Positions 33,201 to 41,586 of a stretch of 64,000 nt of DNA are shown here, piece after piece (position 1 is the stretch's first letter; the number at the start of each line of letters is the position of its first letter). The translations under genes and the position numbers were made by a program. This stretch comes from an uncultured Eubacteriales bacterium. Lineage in GTDB: Bacteria > Bacillota > Clostridia > Oscillospirales > Acutalibacteraceae. Under the pieces are notes generated by a model. The model worked only from the letters and a program-made list of their open reading frames with translations. It had not been told where the DNA came from and searched no databases. Location: the NCBI GenBank assembly GCA_934486895.1, contig CAKSQZ010000008.1:9733-73732 (forward strand). The letters run 5' to 3'.

Positions 33201-35366
33201 ATCTATTACAACAGTGTATTTGCCGTCTTTGTTTATTCTGACGGTGAGATCCTTGCCGTTTTCAGCGGAATAAACCTTCTCGGAGCATATCGCCGCAGTT
33301 CTTCTCACGGGCTCGGAATTTTTTTCATCGAAGCAAATAAACGCCGCTTTGGCTTTGATCCTGTTTGTTCCGCTCGGAGGGGCCGGCGGCATTATCACAA
33401 TATCGCAGGTAAGAAAATCTTTATCAAGCGCAGAAATAACGCTGTTTTTTGATAAAAATAACACGCTTGTATTGCCGACGGTTACCTTTAGGCTCTCCGC
33501 TTTGAATTCAAAGCAAGTGTTATTCATTAAGTCTGAGAACTTTCCGATCGCAGCTTTCGCGTTCGGCAGTTCATAGAATTTATCGCTGTTTTTCGGTGCA
33601 ATGCTTACTTCTGCATTGATTGTTCGAATATACGATGCATACTTATAATAATCATTTGATAACGAAGGAAACACCGCCGCCCTGACACTGCGTGCACCGC
33701 TTTTTGAAATGTAGCTTTGCAGATCGTAAGCGGTGTCTTTCGGAATACCGCAGACCACCATTTCATTGTTTTCCTTAAAAGCGGCACAAACACCTTTGTC
33801 CGAGCATAACAACCGCATTTCGGTTACATCTTTGTTCAGAACATAGGAACCGACCGATGTTATCGCCAGTGATACAGCGCAAAGAAAAGCACCGATCTTT
33901 AAGATTTTTGCACGACTTTCACTGTGATATGCGATAACAAATGAGCAAACAGCAAACACAGCAAGGCAAACGGCTATCCATATTCCGAACGATTCGGAAG
34001 CTATCCCAATCGCAGAACCGAACAGATCCGCCATTTTGCCGGAAACAGAATAAAGCGCTTTTGCAGGGAATGAACATAAATATCCGATAACACTGGGGAC
34101 AAAAGGCAGAAACAGTGTCGCAACAAGCAGCATACCCATGCAGATCAATACAGTCGCTATCGGATCGCAGATAAGATTTGCTATCGGCGAGACAAGCGAC
34201 AGCGTCCCGAATGATATATAGATAACAGGCAGTGTAAAGATCATAGCGGCGATCGACTGAAATAGAGGTATCAGAAACGATCTTACTGTCGAGCAAAACC
34301 GATTTTCAAAGGGCAGAAATTTTCTTATTATCTTTTGAGATACAGGGAAAGTCAGTATCATTCCGAGAGTCGCTGTCGCAGAAAGCAGAAAACCGATGTT
34401 CAGCGCGGTATACGGATTGAACACAGTCAGCGCAAAGCAGGCAAGTCCCAATGAATTTATCGGGTCGGCGTCCCGACGAATAAATTTAGAAAGCAGCACA
34501 ATTATCATCATAATTCCCGATCTGACGGCGGAAAACACAAAACCCACAGTGAACAAATACATTATCACGGCAACGGCGGAAATAATGATCCTCTTTTTAT
34601 ATGAAACACCGAAGAGCATTAAAAGATATGTCAGTGCAAGACTAATCACCGCAACATGCATACCTGAAACAGAAGCGATATGGCTTATCCCGAGCGCACG
34701 AAAATCGGATAAAGTGTCCGATCTCAATCCGGATTTATCGCCGAGCGTCAGCGCAGTTATCAAAGATGCGGTGTCGCTGTCGGCATTGTCGTAAACCCCG
34801 TCCTTCAGCGACTTACGAAACATAAGCAGGCTGTATCTGAGCGGCTTGTCATCGACCTTTTCGATCTTGTACTCACCGGAATAAGCTGTCAGCATAACGC
34901 CTTCCGCCCAGTCGAACGTCCTGCCGTTTTCATTAAGTCTGAATTTAAAATTACCGCTTATTTTGTCATAGGGCTCAGCGCCGATATCTTCGGAGAAATA
35001 AGCCTTGAATTTAACATTTTGCTCTTTTTTGTCAATATTTTCGGTCTCGAAAACATATTCGGCATATCCGTCGTGTATTTCGGGAAGCTCAACCGATACC
35101 GCTTCAATATAAACCGTTTTATTGTCAAGTTTTTTTGCGGGCTCAACAGAATATTTAAGGCAAATCAAGCACATGATACCTGCAAGCATAATACAAAATA
35201 AAGCAGCGATTATACTGCGGTCGGAAAATCTCTTGTGTAAAACTGCGAGGATCGCGCAAATAAGAAGGCACACTGCGGCAAGTATCATTGAAAAAGTTAA
35301 ACCAATATTCAAGCAGATAATGCATGCAAGCGTAAACGAAAATCCGCACACTGCCATAACTCTCAT
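33195..35366 (-). CDS. comEC: ComEC/Rec2-family DNA uptake channel with a degenerate C-terminal domain
   Basis: 723 residues. The N-terminal region has TM helices and a DUF4131/OB-like domain (about 20-180). The central Competence domain (about 195-480) carries LTALTLGDKSGL and FRALGISHIASVSGMHVAVI, typical of ComEC, with about eight TM helices. The C-terminal 200 residues lie where the metallo-beta-lactamase-like nuclease domain belongs, but DVGQGD and the HxHxDH metal motif are absent (the HxHxDH region reads FPSLSNDYYKY). The start at 35366 has GGGGGAA upstream; a GTG at 35393 is in frame but lies before the Shine-Dalgarno. It stands alone with its own promoter. No comEA or comFA is in the window. 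Confidence 0.88.
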   Translation of the reverse strand: MRVMAVCGFSFTLACIICLNIGLTFSMILAAVCLLICAILAVLHKRFSDRSIIAALFCIMLAGIMCLICLKYSVEPAKKLDNKTVYIEAVSVELPEIHDGYAEYVFETENIDKKEQNVKFKAYFSEDIGAEPYDKISGNFKFRLNENGRTFDWAEGVMLTAYSGEYKIEKVDDKPLRYSLLMFRKSLKDGVYDNADSDTASLITALTLGDKSGLRSDTLSDFRALGISHIASVSGMHVAVISLALTYLLMLFGVSYKKRIIISAVAVIMYLFTVGFVFSAVRSGIMMIIVLLSKFIRRDADPINSLGLACFALTVFNPYTALNIGFLLSATATLGMILTFPVSQKIIRKFLPFENRFCSTVRSFLIPLFQSIAAMIFTLPVIYISFGTLSLVSPIANLICDPIATVLICMGMLLVATLFLPFVPSVIGYLCSFPAKALYSVSGKMADLFGSAIGIASESFGIWIAVCLAVFAVCSFVIAYHSESRAKILKIGAFLCAVSLAITSVGSYVLNKDVTEMRLLCSDKGVCAAFKENNEMVVCGIPKDTAYDLQSYISKSGARSVRAAVFPSLSNDYYKYASYIRTINAEVSIAPKNSDKFYELPNAKAAIGKFSDLMNNTCFEFKAESLKVTVGNTSVLFLSKNSVISALDKDFLTCDIVIMPPAPPSGTNRIKAKAAFICFDEKNSEPVRRTAAICSEKVYSAENGKDLTVRINKDGKYTVVIDK

Positions 35367-35411
35367 TTTATAATCTTCCCCCGATCCCCGCACGATATAT
35401 TATAATGTTAA

Positions 35412-35440
35412 ATTATATAGGCATGAAAGATCATTGTCAA
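35412..35440 (-). promoter_or_regulatory. Sigma-A promoter of comEC
   Basis: On the minus strand a perfect TTGACA (35440-35435) and perfect TATAAT (35417-35412) with a 17-bp spacer. Such a consensus promoter suggests constitutive, not competence-regulated, expression. The rest of the gap to mglB is AT-rich and shows no gene. Confidence 0.75.
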
Positions 35441-35547
35441 GAAATTCATATTATAATGTCATATTTAAGGAGATATTTTAGAAGAAAAAATCACAAATTA
35501 AATAAACAAATGAATAATTTTTTATACATTCTTGATAAAAAATTATA

Positions 35548-35576
35548 TTCAACATTTTAATCCATTCGGATATAAT
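35548..35576 (+). promoter_or_regulatory. Sigma-A promoter of the mgl operon
   Basis: TTCAAC at 35548-35553 and TATAAT at 35571-35576 with a 17-bp spacer. The poor -35 suggests that an activator is needed; the YesN-like regulator encoded downstream is a candidate. Confidence 0.55.
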
Positions 35577-35624
35577 AAGGACAACGACAACAAAACAGTC
35601 GAAAAAGAACGGAGGTAATCTCAA

Positions 35625-36704
35625 ATGAAAAAACTCACAGCACTTCTCTTAACGCTTGCTCTTGCTATCGGGCTCACAGCCTGCGGCAACGGGTCGGACG
35701 GCTCTTCATCAGCCGCTGCCGGCGGCGAAGTATCGGTGTTCTACTACACCTACAGCGACACATACATCTCAAGTGTTCGCACAGCGATGGACAAACTGCT
35801 CAAGGACGCAGGCCTCAACTTCCAGAACTATGATGCAAACGGCAACCAGACTACTCAGACAGAGCAGGTCACAACGGCTATCGCAAAGGGCTCAAAGGCA
35901 CTTATCGTCAATGTAGTTGATACCGGTTCAAACGATGCCGCTCAGAACATTGTAGATCTGGCAAAGGCGGCAAGCATTCCGGTCATCTTCTTCAACCGCT
36001 CGGTAGAAGAGTCAGTCGTAAGCAGTTATGAAAAGTGCGCTTTTGTCGGCACAGACTATGAAATGGCAGGTCATATGCAGGGCGAAATGGTCGGTAAGTA
36101 TCTTGTTGAGAACTTTGACAAGCTTGACTTAAACGGCGACGGCAAGATCAGCTATGTAATGTTCAAGGGCCAGGAAGGCAACATGGAAGCTATCGCTCGT
36201 ACAAAGTACGGTGTTGAAGATGCTGACAAAATTCTCACAGAAGCCGGCAAGCCGAAAATCGATTTCTATGATTCTTCCAACTCCAACAAATATCTTGTTG
36301 ACCAGAACGGTCTGTGGTCTTCTGCAGCAGCAACCGACTATATGTCGACTATCCTCGCTCAGTACAGCGAAGCAAACAAAAACATGGTAGAGCTTGTTAT
36401 TGCAAATAACGATGAAATGGCTCTCGGTGCTATCTCCGCTCTTCAGGCAGCAGGCTACAACAAATCCGGCGGTAAAATCATTCCGGTATTCGGTGTAGAC
36501 GCAACCGATGCTGCAAAAGAAGCAATCAAGAACGGCAGCATGATCGGAAGTATCAAGCAGGATGCAGACGGCATGGCAAAGGTTCTTGTAACTATCACTC
36601 AGAACTTTATCAATTCCAAGTCCACATTCGACGGTGTAAACGCAAATGATGTAGTAGGCAAATGGAGAGTTAACATCCCCTATGCTACCTACACAGGCGA
36701 ATGA
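35625..36704 (+). CDS. mglB: Galactose/methyl-galactoside ABC transporter, substrate-binding lipoprotein
   Basis: 359 residues. A lipoprotein signal ends at LTAC (Cys20) followed by a Ser/Gly-rich linker. The mature part is a two-lobed type I binding protein. The calcium-binding loop that marks the galactose/glucose-binding group is visible (DLNGDGKISYVMFKGQEG, around residue 165), as is NNDEMALGAISALQAAG and the FGVDATDAAKEAIKNG block. It delivers the sugar to MglAC in the membrane. GGAGG precedes the ATG. It is followed by a stable hairpin before mglA, usual where the binding protein must be made in excess. Confidence 0.92.
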   Translation: MKKLTALLLTLALAIGLTACGNGSDGSSSAAAGGEVSVFYYTYSDTYISSVRTAMDKLLKDAGLNFQNYDANGNQTTQTEQVTTAIAKGSKALIVNVVDTGSNDAAQNIVDLAKAASIPVIFFNRSVEESVVSSYEKCAFVGTDYEMAGHMQGEMVGKYLVENFDKLDLNGDGKISYVMFKGQEGNMEAIARTKYGVEDADKILTEAGKPKIDFYDSSNSNKYLVDQNGLWSSAAATDYMSTILAQYSEANKNMVELVIANNDEMALGAISALQAAGYNKSGGKIIPVFGVDATDAAKEAIKNGSMIGSIKQDADGMAKVLVTITQNFINSKSTFDGVNANDVVGKWRVNIPYATYTGE

Positions 36705-36727
36705 TCGGCAGATATTAAAACCAACAT

Positions 36728-36755
36728 AGGGACGGCGGAGCAATCCGCTGTCCCT
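36728..36755 (+). promoter_or_regulatory. Intercistronic stem-loop between mglB and mglA
   Basis: Twelve-base-pair stem AGGGACGGCGGA / TCCGCTGTCCCT (one G-U pair) with a GCAA tetraloop and no long U run. Probably protects the mglB message or partly terminates, setting a high ratio of binding protein to transporter. Confidence 0.7.
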
Positions 36756-36796
36756 AATTAAAGCAAACCGATCTTAGCAGAACGGAGAAGAATACT

Positions 36797-38341
36797 ATGA
36801 CAGAAAAGAATGTATCGGCCATGAAGCTGGAGATGCAGGATGGCAAACCTGTACTTTTGCAGATGAATGACATAGAAAAATCCTTTCCGGGCGTTAAAGC
36901 GCTCGATAAGGTCAGCCTGACTGTCAAGGCCGGCACAGTCCACGCTCTCATGGGGGAAAACGGAGCCGGCAAATCAACACTTATGAAATGTCTTTTCGGT
37001 GTTTACAGTAAAGACAGCGGCAAAATCTTTTTAGAGGGTAACGAAGTGAATTTCAAAAATTCCAAGGAAGCCCTCGAACATGGAGTCGCCATGGTTCATC
37101 AGGAACTAAATCAGGCGCTCAAACGCAATGTCATGGATAATATGTGGCTCGGCAGATTTCCCACAGTTGCCAAGGGAGTGCCGATAACCAGCGAAAAGAA
37201 GATGTATAAGGCGACAAAGGAAATATTCGATAAGCTCGAAATAGACGCTAATCCCAAAATGGTAATGAGCAAAATGCCTGTTTCTCAGCGTCAGATGGTT
37301 GAGATTGCAAAAGCGGTATCTTATAATTCAAAGATAATCGTTTTCGATGAGCCGACTTCGTCGCTGACGGAAAACGAAGTGGAACATCTGTTTCGCATAA
37401 TAAATATGCTGCGCGATCAAGGCTGTGGCATAATCTATATTTCCCATAAAATGAAGGAAATACTGCGTATTTCCGATGAAGTAACAATAATGCGCGATGG
37501 CAAATGGATCGCCACTAAAGACGCAAAAGACCTCACTACCGACGAGATTATCCGTCTTATGGTCGGCAGAGAGCTTACAAATATTTATCCGCCGAAAAGT
37601 AATGAGATCGGCGATGTGCTCATGGAAGTAAACGATCTTTCGGGACTTTACTCCAAGCTGAGCAATGTGTCGTTCAATGCGCACAAAGGCGAGATAATCG
37701 GTATTGCGGGACTCGACGGCTCCGGACGAAGCGAATTGCTTGAAACATTGTTCGGAGTTGCAACAAAGAAAAGCGGCGATATCAAGCTGAACGGTAAGAT
37801 CGCCAAAAACCGCAGTGCAAGAGAGTCTATCAAAAACGGATTTGCACTTTTGACCGAGGAACGTCGTGCAACCGGTATTTTCAATATACTTAATATTCGC
37901 GAAAATGCGACTATCTCAAGCCTTGGAAAGTGCAGAAAAGGGCCGTTTATAAGTAAGGGAAAGCAGAAGAAAAACACCGAATGGTGTATTGATTCAATGC
38001 ACGTCAAGACACCTAATCAGGAAACAAAGATTCGCTCGCTGTCCGGCGGTAATCAGCAGAAAGTTATACTCGGACGCTGGCTGCTGACCGAACCGACCGT
38101 GCTGCTGCTCGACGAGCCTACAAGGGGTATTGATGTCGGCGCAAAATATGAGATATATCAGCTTATAATTGACCTTGCCGAAAAAGGCAAAACAGTTCTG
38201 ATGGTATCCTCCGAAATGCCGGAGCTGCTCGGAGTCTGCGACCGAATACTTGTTATGTCCGGCGGTAAGCTGGCAGGCGAAGTAAACGCCGCAACGACCA
38301 CTCAGGAAGAAATTATGGCGCTCGCCGCCAAATTTGCATAA
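36797..38341 (+). CDS. mglA: Galactose/methyl-galactoside ABC transporter, ATP-binding protein
   Basis: 514-residue fused double ABC ATPase. The first domain has a full Walker A (GENGAGKSTLMKCLFG) and Walker B (IIVFDEPTSSL), but its signature is VSQRQMVEIAKA. The second has a degenerate Walker A (GLDGSGRSELLETLFG) with a good signature LSGGNQQKVILGRWL and LLLDEPTRGIDVGAKYEIY. This asymmetric pattern is normal for sugar ATPases of the CUT2 class (MglA, RbsA, XylG). Operon position after mglB points to galactose. Confidence 0.93.
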   Translation: MTEKNVSAMKLEMQDGKPVLLQMNDIEKSFPGVKALDKVSLTVKAGTVHALMGENGAGKSTLMKCLFGVYSKDSGKIFLEGNEVNFKNSKEALEHGVAMVHQELNQALKRNVMDNMWLGRFPTVAKGVPITSEKKMYKATKEIFDKLEIDANPKMVMSKMPVSQRQMVEIAKAVSYNSKIIVFDEPTSSLTENEVEHLFRIINMLRDQGCGIIYISHKMKEILRISDEVTIMRDGKWIATKDAKDLTTDEIIRLMVGRELTNIYPPKSNEIGDVLMEVNDLSGLYSKLSNVSFNAHKGEIIGIAGLDGSGRSELLETLFGVATKKSGDIKLNGKIAKNRSARESIKNGFALLTEERRATGIFNILNIRENATISSLGKCRKGPFISKGKQKKNTEWCIDSMHVKTPNQETKIRSLSGGNQQKVILGRWLLTEPTVLLLDEPTRGIDVGAKYEIYQLIIDLAEKGKTVLMVSSEMPELLGVCDRILVMSGGKLAGEVNAATTTQEEIMALAAKFA

Positions 38342-38356
38342 AACGGGGGTAAGAAA

Positions 38357-39439
38357 ATGTCTGCTAAATTAAAAAGAAGAAGCCGCTTTGCGGCTTGGAT
38401 GGATAAGTATCGCTCAGGCACAGGTGCGGATAAACGCCGAATGATAAGCGATCTCATCTTCAATAACGCAATGTATATTATAATCGCGATTGCAATAGTC
38501 TATATCGCTATTCGTGTACCTGCGTTTCTCTCAACGTCATCGATCATCAACATAATCTCGCTCACAGCCGCGAAACTTCCGATAGCACTCGGTATAGGCG
38601 GCGCGATCGTCCTTACCGGAACAGATATTTCGGCAGGCCGATGCGTTGGACTAACCGCTTGTATAGCTGCGTCACTCCTTCAGATGACCAGCTATTCCAA
38701 AAAGATTTTCCCGAATCTTGATGTAATGCCGCTCTGGGCAGTTCTTCTCATAGTTATTGCGGTCGGCGCAGTCATCGGATTTGTAAACGGTTTCTTTGTA
38801 GCTAAATTCAAGCTTCATCCGTTTATCGTAACTCTTTCGACTCAGCTCATCGTGTTCGGACTTGTGCTTATGTATCTCATGATCGGAAGCAACAACGGTC
38901 AGACTCTTTCCGGACTTGATCCGTCATACACCGATTTTGTTCGCGGCACACTTTTTACAATCAGCGGAGTTGCAGTTCCGAAATATGTTCTGTATGCGGT
39001 TGTGCTCACGGTTATCATGTGGATCGTCTGGAATAAAACAAAGTTCGGTAAAAATATGTTTGCGGTCGGCTCAAACGAAGAGGCGGCTAATGTATCCGGC
39101 GTTAATGTGTTCTGGACAATAGTTTTAGTGTTCATTCTCGCAGGCGTTATGTACGGTATCACCGGCTTCATCGAGGGTGCACGTATCGCTTCATGCTCGG
39201 CCAACACAGGTCTTAACTATGAATCCGATGCTATCGCAGCATGCGTAATCGGCGGTGTATCGTTTGTCGGCGGTACAGGTAAGATCAGCGGCATAGTTAT
39301 CGGCGTGTTCCTGCTCCAGATTATCTTTGTCGGCCTTAACTTCCTCTCAGTCGACGCAAATATGCTCTATGTTATCAAGGGCCTTATCATTCTGGTAGCG
39401 TGCGCTATCGATATGCGTAAATACTTAGCACGCAAATAA
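38357..39439 (+). CDS. mglC: Galactose/methyl-galactoside ABC transporter permease
   Basis: 360-residue CUT2 permease with eight to ten TM helices. The family motif is LTGTDISAGRCVGLTACIAAS, followed by GFVNGFFVAKFKLHPFIVTLSTQ and the EAA-like loop GSNEEAANVSGVNV, and near the end ACVIGGVSFVGGTGKISG. Ends one base before a small downstream frame; GGGGG lies upstream of the start, 16 bases after mglA. Confidence 0.93.
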   Translation: MSAKLKRRSRFAAWMDKYRSGTGADKRRMISDLIFNNAMYIIIAIAIVYIAIRVPAFLSTSSIINIISLTAAKLPIALGIGGAIVLTGTDISAGRCVGLTACIAASLLQMTSYSKKIFPNLDVMPLWAVLLIVIAVGAVIGFVNGFFVAKFKLHPFIVTLSTQLIVFGLVLMYLMIGSNNGQTLSGLDPSYTDFVRGTLFTISGVAVPKYVLYAVVLTVIMWIVWNKTKFGKNMFAVGSNEEAANVSGVNVFWTIVLVFILAGVMYGITGFIEGARIASCSANTGLNYESDAIAACVIGGVSFVGGTGKISGIVIGVFLLQIIFVGLNFLSVDANMLYVIKGLIILVACAIDMRKYLARK

Positions 39440-39466
39440 ATGATCAAAGAAAGGACTAAGCCTACT

Positions 39467-39844
39467 ATGGAAAATGTTAAAACACCGGTTGAAACGACAG
39501 AAAAGCCTCAGCCGAGAAAAGGCGGACTTTACAGCAAAATAAAAATGTCGGTCCGCACGGCCAATATCATAGTAGCAGTGCTTGCGGCAGCTCTTGTTGT
39601 TGCGACAGTGTTTATAGTAAGCCATGCAGGCTTTACCGTCAGCTTTGATACCGACGGCGGATCGCGGATCGAAAGCGTTAAAGTAATGCATTCGGAAACG
39701 GTTCCGCTGTCAGATCCCCCCGTAAAAGAAGGGTACCGCTTCACAGGGTGGTACACCGATGCGGCCTGCACGCAAAAATGGAGCGATGATACTCCTGTTT
39801 CGGGCAGTATGACGCTTTATGCAGGCTGGGAAAAGAGTGAATGA
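39467..39844 (+). CDS. Small membrane protein with one InlB B-repeat domain
   Basis: About 125 residues from the ATG at 39467 (AGGA 11 bases upstream; an alternative ATG at 39440 directly abuts the mglC stop). The N-terminus is charged and cytoplasmic, then one TM helix (ANIIVAVLAAALVVATVFIVSHAG), then a single InlB B-repeat-type (Flg_new) module: VSFDTDGGSRIESVKVMHS ... GYRFTGWYTDAACTQKWSDDTPVSGSMTLYAGW. Such beta-grasp repeats normally occur in tandem in large adhesins; one repeat on a minimal membrane stalk as the last gene of a sugar ABC operon is unusual. It may contact the MglB lipoprotein or a wall sugar; function is not known. Confidence 0.75.
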   Translation: MENVKTPVETTEKPQPRKGGLYSKIKMSVRTANIIVAVLAAALVVATVFIVSHAGFTVSFDTDGGSRIESVKVMHSETVPLSDPPVKEGYRFTGWYTDAACTQKWSDDTPVSGSMTLYAGWEKSE

Positions 39845-39852
39845 AGTTTTAT

Positions 39853-39880
39853 GCCGAAGCAGCCGTAAGGCTGCTTCGGC
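39853..39880 (+). terminator. Strong hairpin at the end of the mgl operon
   Basis: Perfect 12-base-pair stem GCCGAAGCAGCC / GGCTGCTTCGGC with a GTAA tetraloop, eight bases after the stop. The downstream bases are not U-rich, so it may be a 3' stabiliser or an inefficient terminator with read-through into the two-component genes. Confidence 0.65.
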
Positions 39881-39903
39881 GCTTATGGCAATATTAATTT
39901 TGA

Positions 39904-39932
39904 TTGATTTTCATCTGCTTACATGATAAAAT
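39904..39932 (+). promoter_or_regulatory. Sigma-A promoter of the two-component operon
   Basis: TTGATT at 39904-39909 and TAAAAT at 39927-39932 with a 17-bp spacer, 61 bases before the response-regulator start. Confidence 0.6.
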
Positions 39933-39993
39933 ATAATTATAGTGCAAACATTCGAATGCACTGATCGCTATCAAAGAAAAAAGGGAGACCGTT

Positions 39994-41586
39994 ATGAATT
40001 ATACAGTTCTCGTTGTAGACGATGAATATGAACTTCGGCGTGCAATAATTGAGCGAGTTAATTGGAACGCCGCAGGTTTTGAGGTTATCGGAGAAGCCGA
40101 AAACGGTGTTGAAGCGCTCGATCTTATCGAAACGCTTGAACCGGATCTCATACTCACCGATATAAAAATGCCGATGATCTCCGGACTTGAGCTTGCAGCA
40201 AAGGTCAGAGAACTGCGGCCTGCCACTCAGATAGTTATTTTAAGCGGGTACGACAGCTTTGAATATGCCCGAACGGCCATAGACTATAATATCATCAGCT
40301 ATCTTTTAAAGCCTATCTCATCTGCAGAGATGTCAAAAGAACTGTTAGAGATCCGACGCCGAATGGACGAAAAGATAGGCTCTGTTGTAAAAACTTCCGA
40401 CCCGAACTATGAGCGGCTGCTCAGAAAATCTCAGATAGAGGAATTTTTAATGCCGATAATGCTTGGCGGCAACAAAACAGGATCGGATGAGCAAACATTG
40501 CTCAGCAACGCTAAAACACTCGGGATTATCACTGATGAGGATAAGGATCTCAGATTTTGCGTTATTGTTTCAAAATTCAGAGATAAAGACGGTAATAACT
40601 GCACAAAAGGCGAACATATCGATTTTATCGGAAGGGTAATGTCAAAATATCTTCGGTGTGAAAGCTTTGTCGTTTATGGCAGAGCGGTCACGCTTGCGGT
40701 GACCGATGGAAATGACGAGCTTTCAAATGTGCTTGAATTGCCGCTTCGCGAAACTGTTCAGACAGCGAAGCGTATGCTCGGGCAGGACTGCACCATAGGC
40801 GTAAGCCGAGAGTTTTATTCGCTGTCCGATTGCGGTAATGCATATTTTCAAGCTATCACTGCCCGCCGCTATACTTCCGACGGCGCAGGCGAAGTTCGCT
40901 TTATCAACGACCAGGAGCGCGATGCTCAGTTTGAATTCGATCGTGCCGAAAAAACGGTCATAGATCTCGAAAAGCTGCTCAAAGTCGGCTCGCCGGAAGA
41001 ACTCAAAGATTTTGTCGGCGGACTGTACGAATCCAATACTCCCGAAAACGCCAATCTTTTGATGATGCAGATAATAGCCACAGTCTACAGAGTCGTCAGT
41101 GCGGTTTCGGATAAAGAGGGACTTACAAAACTTTTCTCGGATAATCCGCTTTTTTCACGCGTCACATCATATAGCAGTGAAGGAGCTATGCGTGATGAGC
41201 TCATTGATTTTTGCGGCAGTGCAAAATCTATAATAGAAAACACGCAAAAGCGCGATACGGAAGTGCTTTGCGATAAAGTCGTTCAGATAATCGACAGTCA
41301 GTACGGCGACGAAGGATTGTCGCTTACAGGTGTCAGTAATATGCTTGCAGTCAGCCCGAATTATCTGAGCACACTTATCAAAAAGATCAAGAAGCAGAAT
41401 TTTATAACGCTTCTCACTCAGCGGCGTATGAAAGCGGCTTATGATATGATCGTCTGCACCGATATGAAAATTCTTGAAATATCCGAAAAATGCGGCTACA
41501 GCGATCAGCATTATTTCAGCTATTGCTTTAAAAAATACTACGGAGAATCTCCGAATAAGCTCCGTAATCAAAACAGGAGAGCGTGA
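39994..41586 (+). CDS. YesN-type response regulator (receiver plus AraC HTH)
   Basis: 530 residues: N-terminal receiver domain (about 1-120, with VVDDEYELR, the phospho-Asp in LILTDIKMP and the LKPIS lysine), a long middle region, and a C-terminal AraC-type DNA-binding domain (about 425-528: LSLTGVSNMLAVSPNYLSTLIKKIKKQNF ... ILEISEKCGYSDQHYFSYCFKKYYGESPNKL). The partner kinase gene overlaps by one base (TGATG). With the sugar-binding lipoprotein gene that follows, it probably activates the upstream mgl operon when sugar is present. GGGAG precedes the ATG. Confidence 0.92.
   Translation: MNYTVLVVDDEYELRRAIIERVNWNAAGFEVIGEAENGVEALDLIETLEPDLILTDIKMPMISGLELAAKVRELRPATQIVILSGYDSFEYARTAIDYNIISYLLKPISSAEMSKELLEIRRRMDEKIGSVVKTSDPNYERLLRKSQIEEFLMPIMLGGNKTGSDEQTLLSNAKTLGIITDEDKDLRFCVIVSKFRDKDGNNCTKGEHIDFIGRVMSKYLRCESFVVYGRAVTLAVTDGNDELSNVLELPLRETVQTAKRMLGQDCTIGVSREFYSLSDCGNAYFQAITARRYTSDGAGEVRFINDQERDAQFEFDRAEKTVIDLEKLLKVGSPEELKDFVGGLYESNTPENANLLMMQIIATVYRVVSAVSDKEGLTKLFSDNPLFSRVTSYSSEGAMRDELIDFCGSAKSIIENTQKRDTEVLCDKVVQIIDSQYGDEGLSLTGVSNMLAVSPNYLSTLIKKIKKQNFITLLTQRRMKAAYDMIVCTDMKILEISEKCGYSDQHYFSYCFKKYYGESPNKLRNQNRRA

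Noticed and set aside
39440..39466. Start of the InlB mini-protein at 39440
   Set aside because: That ATG directly follows the mglC stop with no Shine-Dalgarno; the ATG at 39467 has AGGA upstream.
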